Source of the DNA: Armatimonadota bacterium
Lineage (GTDB): Bacteria; Armatimonadota; Fimbriimonadia; Fimbriimonadales; ATM1
Reading direction: 5' to 3'
NCBI GenBank assembly: GCA_022567555.1
Contig: JADFGT010000019.1
Coordinates: 1 to 35,991, forward strand
Length of the DNA stretch: 35,991 nucleotides
Shown: one piece after another, positions 31,641 to 35,991 of the stretch
Layout of the letters: the number at the start of each line of letters is the position of its first letter
How positions within the stretch are numbered: the first letter of the stretch is position 1
The notes under the pieces: generated by a model
What the model was told of the DNA's origin: nothing
Seen by the model: only the letters and a program-made list of their open reading frames with translations
Databases searched by the model: none
Position numbers and translations under genes: made by a program

Positions 31641-32399
31641 GTGCCGGTTTGGGCCGTTGTGAATCAGAAGGGCGGCGTGGGGAAGACGACCACTGCCGTC
31701 AACTTAGCGGCGCTCCTGGCCCGGAAGGGCAAGCGGGTGTTGTTGGTGGACGCCGACCCGCAGGGCAACGCCACCACCGGGGTCGGCGTGGGCAAAACCG
31801 GTCTGAAAGCCACGCTGTACGAGGTGCTCACCGACTCGGCGTGCGCGCAGGACGCGGTGGTGCCGACCGCAATCGAGAACCTCTACCTGTTGCCCTCCAC
31901 GCTCGACCTGGCCGGCGCGGAGCCGGCGCTTCTGGGGCAGGTGGGCCGGGAATCGGTGCTCGATGAGGCGCTGCAGCCTCTGCGAGACGACTACGATTGG
32001 ATATTGATTGACGCTCCCCCGTCTTTGGGGGTCTTGACGATAAACGCCCTGGCGGCGGCGGACGCGGCGCTCATTCCACTTCAGTGCGAGTTCTATGCCC
32101 TCGAAGGCCTCACCCAACTGCTGAAAACTATCGAACTCATACGGAGGCGGATCAACCCGAGACTGAGGGTCGCGAAGGTCCTTCTGACAATGTTCGACAG
32201 CCGCAGCCGTCTTAGCCAGCAGGTGGAAACCGAGGTGCGGAACTTCTTCGGAGAGACGGCGGCGAAGACGCCGATACCCCGGAACGTGCGGCTGAGCGAG
32301 GCGCCGGGGTTCGGCCAGCCGGCGGTTGTGCGCTATCCTAAGTGCAAAGGCTCCCTGGCCTATGCGGAGTTCATGGAAGAGGTGCTGAACAGTGCGTGA
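31641..32399 (+). CDS. parA: Chromosome partitioning ATPase ParA (Soj)
   Basis: ParA is the ATPase that moves ParB-bound origin DNA. This 252-residue protein has the deviant Walker A KGGVGKTTT (10-18), the VDADPQGNATTG switch region, ILIDAPPSLGVLTINAL, and the usual C-terminal LTMFDSRSRLSQQVETEVR. Length is typical of chromosomal ParA without an N-terminal HTH domain. The GTG at 31641 is chosen because it begins at the conserved edge (MPVWAVVNQKGGVGKT) and has a TACAAT six bases upstream; an in-frame TTG at 31611 would be upstream of that promoter. It overlaps parB by 8 bases. Confidence 0.93.
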   Translation: MPVWAVVNQKGGVGKTTTAVNLAALLARKGKRVLLVDADPQGNATTGVGVGKTGLKATLYEVLTDSACAQDAVVPTAIENLYLLPSTLDLAGAEPALLGQVGRESVLDEALQPLRDDYDWILIDAPPSLGVLTINALAAADAALIPLQCEFYALEGLTQLLKTIELIRRRINPRLRVAKVLLTMFDSRSRLSQQVETEVRNFFGETAAKTPIPRNVRLSEAPGFGQPAVVRYPKCKGSLAYAEFMEEVLNSA

Positions 32400-33249
32400 C
32401 GCTTTGGGCAAAGGATTGATCCAACTGTTGGGCGAGCAGGAGGAATCGGCGGTCCGCGAAATCCCGGTTGACGCGATCCGGCCGAACCCTCGGCAGCCCA
32501 GGAACGTGATTGACGAGGAGGGCTTGAAGGGGCTCGCCGACTCCATCCGGAGCGTGGGCGTTTTGCAGCCGGTGGTGGTGCGCATTGTCGGCCAGGACCG
32601 GTACGAGATGATCGCCGGCGAGCGAAGGTGGCGCGCCGCGACGTTGGCCGGACTGGAGCGGGTGCCGGCCGTGGTCCGGACGGCCGACGAAGTCGAGTCC
32701 CTGCAGATCGCACTCATCGAAAACTTGCAGCGGGAGGACATAACGCCGCTGGAGGCCGCCGAGGCGTATCAGGCGCTGATTCAGGAGTTCGGCCTGACCC
32801 AAGAGGAGGTCGCGCGGCGTGTCGGGAAGTCGCGCCCGGCGGTCGCAAACGCGCTGCGGCTTCTCGGCCTGCCGGAGGTCATTCGCGGGTCGCTGGCCTC
32901 AGGCGAGATCTCCGAGGGCCACGCGAGGGCGTTGCTGCAGTTTGAAACGAAGGCCGAAATGCTGTCGGCGCACGGAAGGGTCTTGCAGCAGGGGCTGAGC
33001 GTGCGCGAGGTAGAGCGCATGGCGCGGCGGCCGGAGCGCGCGCGGCCCATCGGACCGGGCGTACAGAAGAACGGCGCGCCGAAGGACCCGCACATTCAGG
33101 CGATCGAGCGGGCGCTGAGCGAACGCTTGGGCAGCCCCGTGACCATCACGCGCTCCGGCGGGGGGGGGAAGGTCTCGGTCGAGTTCTTTAGCGATGAGGA
33201 TTTGGAGAGGGTTCTTGAAAGGATGGGGCTCGGCGCGATTGACGTATGA
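32392..33249 (+). CDS. parB: Chromosome partitioning protein ParB (Spo0J)
   Basis: ParB binds parS and spreads as a CTP-dependent clamp. This 285-residue protein has the CTP-binding box GERRWRA (76-82), ENLQRED (110-116), and the helix-turn-helix LTQEEVARRVGKSRPAVANA (about 136-155), followed by the linker and dimerisation domain. The C-terminal part contains SGGGGKVSVEFFSDEDLERV, encoded over a 9-G run at 33160-33168. Start GTG at 32392 has GAGGTG seven bases upstream, within parA. I found no 16-bp parS-like palindrome in the window. Confidence 0.93.
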   Translation: MRDALGKGLIQLLGEQEESAVREIPVDAIRPNPRQPRNVIDEEGLKGLADSIRSVGVLQPVVVRIVGQDRYEMIAGERRWRAATLAGLERVPAVVRTADEVESLQIALIENLQREDITPLEAAEAYQALIQEFGLTQEEVARRVGKSRPAVANALRLLGLPEVIRGSLASGEISEGHARALLQFETKAEMLSAHGRVLQQGLSVREVERMARRPERARPIGPGVQKNGAPKDPHIQAIERALSERLGSPVTITRSGGGGKVSVEFFSDEDLERVLERMGLGAIDV

Positions 33250-33710
33250 TGTTTGTCGTTAGAAGTCTGACGTTCGCTGTTCCTGTTTCTCTCCGGCCTC
33301 GCGCCTTTCGCCTCCGGCCTTTCCCCTACGGTTTCAAGCGCCAGACTTGCAGGCCTTTCTCGAACGCCTCTGAGGGAGCGAACCGTTTCTCCAGTTCATA
33401 AAACCTCCCCCGGGTAGGGGGCCCCGTCATTGTGTTCGATGGGCGCGGTTTGGGCGACTCTCGGCCGCACACATCGAAGCAAACCTTCTGCGGTCGAGTC
33501 GCCCGTACACGGATTGCGAGTACGCATTGACGCAGGCCGCGCAGCAGGGGAGGGGGTTGAACTCGGCTGCCCTCCTGTGATCGCTCCAAGATTAGGGCAG
33601 AACGCGCCTGGTGACACACGGTGCGCCGCCGGGAGGGGCGCGTGCCGGAACCGGTCGTGGGAACAATGCGCGGGTCAAGGAGGTCTAACCGTTAGCGGAG
33701 GGTAATGCAA
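33250..33710. other. Intergenic region with heptamers and overlapping RNA-like pairings
   Basis: No gene is supported in these 461 bases; a minus-strand open frame at 33326-33619 has no family features. The first part holds six CT-rich heptamers (33291-33332). CCCCC/GGGGG (33407-33411 with 33417-33421) may end the parAB transcript. From 33435, TTCGATG, GGTTTG and GGGCGACTC find their complements CATCGAA, CAAACC and GAGTCGCCC in the same order downstream (to 33504), which gives crossing rather than nested pairs. The last bases hold the GGAGGG site for the WD40 gene. Confidence 0.4.
33291..33332. repeat. Heptanucleotide array after parB, 6 units
   Basis: CTCCGGC, CTCGCGC, CTTTCGC, CTCCGGC, CTTTCCC, CTACGGT follow one another 42 bases after the parB stop. 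The period is the same as in the other arrays though the sequence differs. Confidence 0.7.
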
Positions 33711-35991
33711 ATGGTTCTGTGTGGGCTTCTGCGAACCTCGGGACGGACGGGCAATCTTCGTGTTGCAGTCGCTTTCGCCATCGGGGCCCTGTTGCCGGGC
33801 GCTGCGGGCGCCCAGGGCAGGCCCGACATCGTCTGGATGGCCGGCGGCCATACCAGCGAGATTACTTCGGTCGCCTTCTCGCCGGATGGGGACACGGTCG
33901 CTTCGGGCAGCCACGATAACAAGATCAAGTTGTGGCGCACTGATAACGGGAACCTCATTCGTACGCTCACCGGGCACAATCCTGTGGTCACTTCCGTGGC
34001 GTTTTCTCCGGACGGTCAGACCCTTGCATCGGCAGGTTGGGATCGGACAGTTAGGCTCTGGCGCGTTTCGGACGGAAGCCTCATCCGCACGCTGACCGGG
34101 CACACGGGTGAAGTGATGTCTGTCGCCTTCTCTCCGGATGGGCTGATGCTCGCGTCAGGGGGCGTGGATTCGAAGATAAGGATCTGGCGCGTTCCCGACG
34201 GAAGCCTCATCCGTACGCTCGACGGACACATCAGTATTGTCTATTCGGTCGCGTTTTCGCCTGACGGGGAATCCTTAGCATCCGGCGGGTGGGATCAGAC
34301 CATTAAGGTCTGGCGCGTCTCGGACGGGAGCCTTCTCCGCACGCTCACGGGTCACGCAGATAGGGTCTCATCCGTCGCCTTCTCACCCGACGGGCAGACG
34401 CTGACCTCTGGCAGCGGCGACACGACAATCAAGTTATGGCGCTTCTCGGACGGAAGCCTCATTCGCACGCTCAAGGGTCACGCAGATTGGGTCTCATCCG
34501 TCGCCTTCTCACCCGACGGACAGATGTTGACCTCTGGCAGCGGCGACACGACGATCAAGCTGTGGCGCGTCTCGGACGGAGGCATCATTCGCACGCTCGA
34601 GGGACACACTTTCCGGGTGAATTCGGTCGCGTTTTCGCCCGACGGTCAGGCGCTCGTATCGGCGAGTCTGGACGCGACAGTCAGGCTCTGGCGCGTTTCG
34701 GATGGAAGCCTCATTCGGATGCTCACGGGACACAAGGGCCGCGTACGTTCGGTCGTATTCTCTCCGGACGGCCAGATGCTCGCGTCGGGCAGTTCGGACG
34801 GCACGATCAAACTGTGGCGTGCCATGGACGGCACGCTCATTCGCACGCTAACGGGTGTAAACGCCTTTTCTGTCGCTTTTTCCGCGGACGGCTTGATGCT
34901 GGCGTCGGGGGGCGCGGACGCCACGGTCAAACTGTGGCGCGTTTCGGACGGAAGCCTCATCCGAACCCTCACAGGGCACCACGGTCCCGTGTTTTCGGTT
35001 GCGTTTTCTCCGGACGGTCAGACTGTTGCGTCCGGTAGTTTCGATTGGACGATTAAACTGTGGCGCGTTTCAGACGGAAGGCTCTTACGGATCTTCTTCG
35101 GCCACATCGCCAGGGTCAAGTCTGTGGCGTTCTCACCGGACGGGGAGGCGCTTGTGTCGGCCAGTTTAGACCGTTCCATAAGGCTTTGGCGCGTTTCGGA
35201 CGGAACAGTCATCCGATCCTTTTTCGGCCATACGTCTTCTGTCGAATGCGTTGCGTTTTCACCGGACGGTCAGACGCTCGTGTCGGGCAGTTGGGACCTG
35301 ACCACAAGGCTCTGGCGAGTTTCGGACGGCACCCTCATTCACACACTCATCGGCCACACGGATGTCGTGAATACCGTGGCGTTCTCGCCGGGCGGCCGGA
35401 CGATCGGCTCGGGGAGCGAGGACGGGACGATCAAGATATGGCGCGTGTCGGACGGCCTACTGCTGGAATCTTATGACGAAGAGACCGGCCCGAGGGTTTT
35501 GTCCTTGTCGTATGCGCCGACGGGCGGGGTGTTTGCATACGGACGTGATGACGCGACCGTCGTCGTAGCCAGGCGTCCGTTTTACGCTTTCCCCGACTCG
35601 TTTGCCGTCACACGCGGTTTGCGGCAGACCGGCGGCCTGGCCGAGCTGTTCTTCAGCGACGACACCTATCTTTCCGTCCGGCCCTGGTTTGTGCTGACGA
35701 CGACTGAAGCGCCCGTGCAGGTGGTCGTCGAGGGGACGGCTGCAACGGACCTGCCGAGCGCACTCGAGTTCGCCCTGGAGGCGAACGCGAGCATCCCGAA
35801 CATCGCCCAGAAGATCGAGTTCTGGAACTTCACGACGAGCGCGTGGGACGAGGTGCACTCCGGTTCGGCGACCACCTCCGATTCCACCGTGCAAGTGGTC
35901 ATTACAAGCAATCCCCAGGAGTACGTCGAAACGGGCACGATGCGGATGAAGGCGAAGATCAGTTACAAGGAATCGGGTCCGATCTTGCTGT
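33711..35991 (+). CDS. Secreted 14-WD40 protein with a divergent shared C-terminal domain (partial)
   Basis: The gene is open to the window edge (760 codons). After a signal peptide (about residues 1-35, ending GAAGAQ) there are 14 WD40 repeats of about 42 residues, with GHxxxVxSVAFSPDGQxLASGS, DxTIKLWRVSDGSLIRTL as the pattern; the ninth is shortened and the fourteenth is degenerate. Fourteen equals two seven-bladed propellers. Repeats 5 and 6 are nearly identical in DNA over 126 bases. From residue 630 (SFAVTRGLRQTGGLAELFFS) the shared C-terminal domain begins, more diverged than the other copies. ATG at 33711 has GGAGGG eight bases upstream; an ATG at 33705 (ATGCAAATG) is also possible. 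The domain should be extracellular; ligands unknown. Confidence 0.85.
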   Translation, partial: MVLCGLLRTSGRTGNLRVAVAFAIGALLPGAAGAQGRPDIVWMAGGHTSEITSVAFSPDGDTVASGSHDNKIKLWRTDNGNLIRTLTGHNPVVTSVAFSPDGQTLASAGWDRTVRLWRVSDGSLIRTLTGHTGEVMSVAFSPDGLMLASGGVDSKIRIWRVPDGSLIRTLDGHISIVYSVAFSPDGESLASGGWDQTIKVWRVSDGSLLRTLTGHADRVSSVAFSPDGQTLTSGSGDTTIKLWRFSDGSLIRTLKGHADWVSSVAFSPDGQMLTSGSGDTTIKLWRVSDGGIIRTLEGHTFRVNSVAFSPDGQALVSASLDATVRLWRVSDGSLIRMLTGHKGRVRSVVFSPDGQMLASGSSDGTIKLWRAMDGTLIRTLTGVNAFSVAFSADGLMLASGGADATVKLWRVSDGSLIRTLTGHHGPVFSVAFSPDGQTVASGSFDWTIKLWRVSDGRLLRIFFGHIARVKSVAFSPDGEALVSASLDRSIRLWRVSDGTVIRSFFGHTSSVECVAFSPDGQTLVSGSWDLTTRLWRVSDGTLIHTLIGHTDVVNTVAFSPGGRTIGSGSEDGTIKIWRVSDGLLLESYDEETGPRVLSLSYAPTGGVFAYGRDDATVVVARRPFYAFPDSFAVTRGLRQTGGLAELFFSDDTYLSVRPWFVLTTTEAPVQVVVEGTAATDLPSALEFALEANASIPNIAQKIEFWNFTTSAWDEVHSGSATTSDSTVQVVITSNPQEYVETGTMRMKAKISYKESGPILL
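34350..34601 (+). repeat. Recent tandem duplication of a 126-bp WD40 unit (repeats 5 and 6)
   Basis: The unit starting GGTCACGCAGAT at 34350 recurs at 34476, exactly 126 bases later, with only scattered differences in about 120 bases. The other repeats have the same period but are much less alike. Confidence 0.85.

Noticed and set aside
31641-33249. Replication origin or parS near parAB
   Set aside because: I found no DnaA-box cluster and no 16-bp parS-like palindrome; the neighbours are hisS and a WD40 gene rather than rnpA, yidC or gidAB.
33326-33619. A 97-residue minus-strand open frame after parB
   Set aside because: It lacks a ribosome site and recognisable features; the region looks structured and noncoding instead.

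Overview
The window is a GC-rich, densely coding bacterial chromosome segment. It has no rRNA, tRNA, phage or insertion-sequence genes that I can recognise. A diderm bacterium of the Armatimonadota or a Planctomycetota-like lineage fits best. The reasons are a PEP-CTERM secreted protein, a probable outer-membrane barrel, two DUF4139 proteins, an EgtB/FGE-type enzyme, a class III cyclase-TolB-TPR protein, heptanucleotide repeat arrays, and several starts that look leaderless. The phylum is an inference, not a proof.

Layout. 1-159 is the 3' end of a gene encoding a C-terminal domain that recurs in the window. 230-6887: a YihY-type membrane protein, an unknown membrane protein, a cyclase/TolB/TPR protein, an SDR-type protein and a HEAT lipoprotein. 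6891-9359: an EgtB-like gene flanked by two diverged copies of the plsC promoter and 5' end, then plsC and a 17-unit heptamer array. 9419-13145: a small barrel-like protein, a PQQ-type propeller protein, a subtilase remnant and a KNH-domain protein; the propeller and KNH proteins end in the shared domain. 13488-14897: a HEAT-like scrap and an MFS exporter. 14842-22733 (minus strand): an apparent operon of a DUF4139 protein, a CDF metal transporter, and AddB-like and AddA-like proteins. 22913-27113: two membrane-anchored hypothetical proteins, a triple-hairpin block, a small membrane protein and a second DUF4139 lipoprotein. 27227-31602 (minus strand): a PEP-CTERM protein, an MBOAT wax-synthase-like protein and hisS. 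31641-33249: parA-parB, divergent from hisS across 38 bp. 33711 to the end: a secreted protein with 14 WD40 repeats that runs into a divergent copy of the shared domain.

How the genes relate. The main theme is a family of exported proteins with different N-terminal modules (KNH/Ig-like, PQQ propeller, WD40 double propeller) joined to one uncharacterised C-terminal domain of about 150 residues. Two copies are about 95% identical in DNA and lie in opposite orientation 12 kb apart. One family member carries a run of ten C bases in the linker just before the domain. Together these suggest module shuffling and possible phase variation at the cell surface. The AddAB-like pair keeps its helicase motifs and iron-sulfur cysteines but seems to have lost both nuclease activities. 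The rest is housekeeping: segregation (ParAB), translation (HisS) and lipid synthesis (PlsC, MBOAT).
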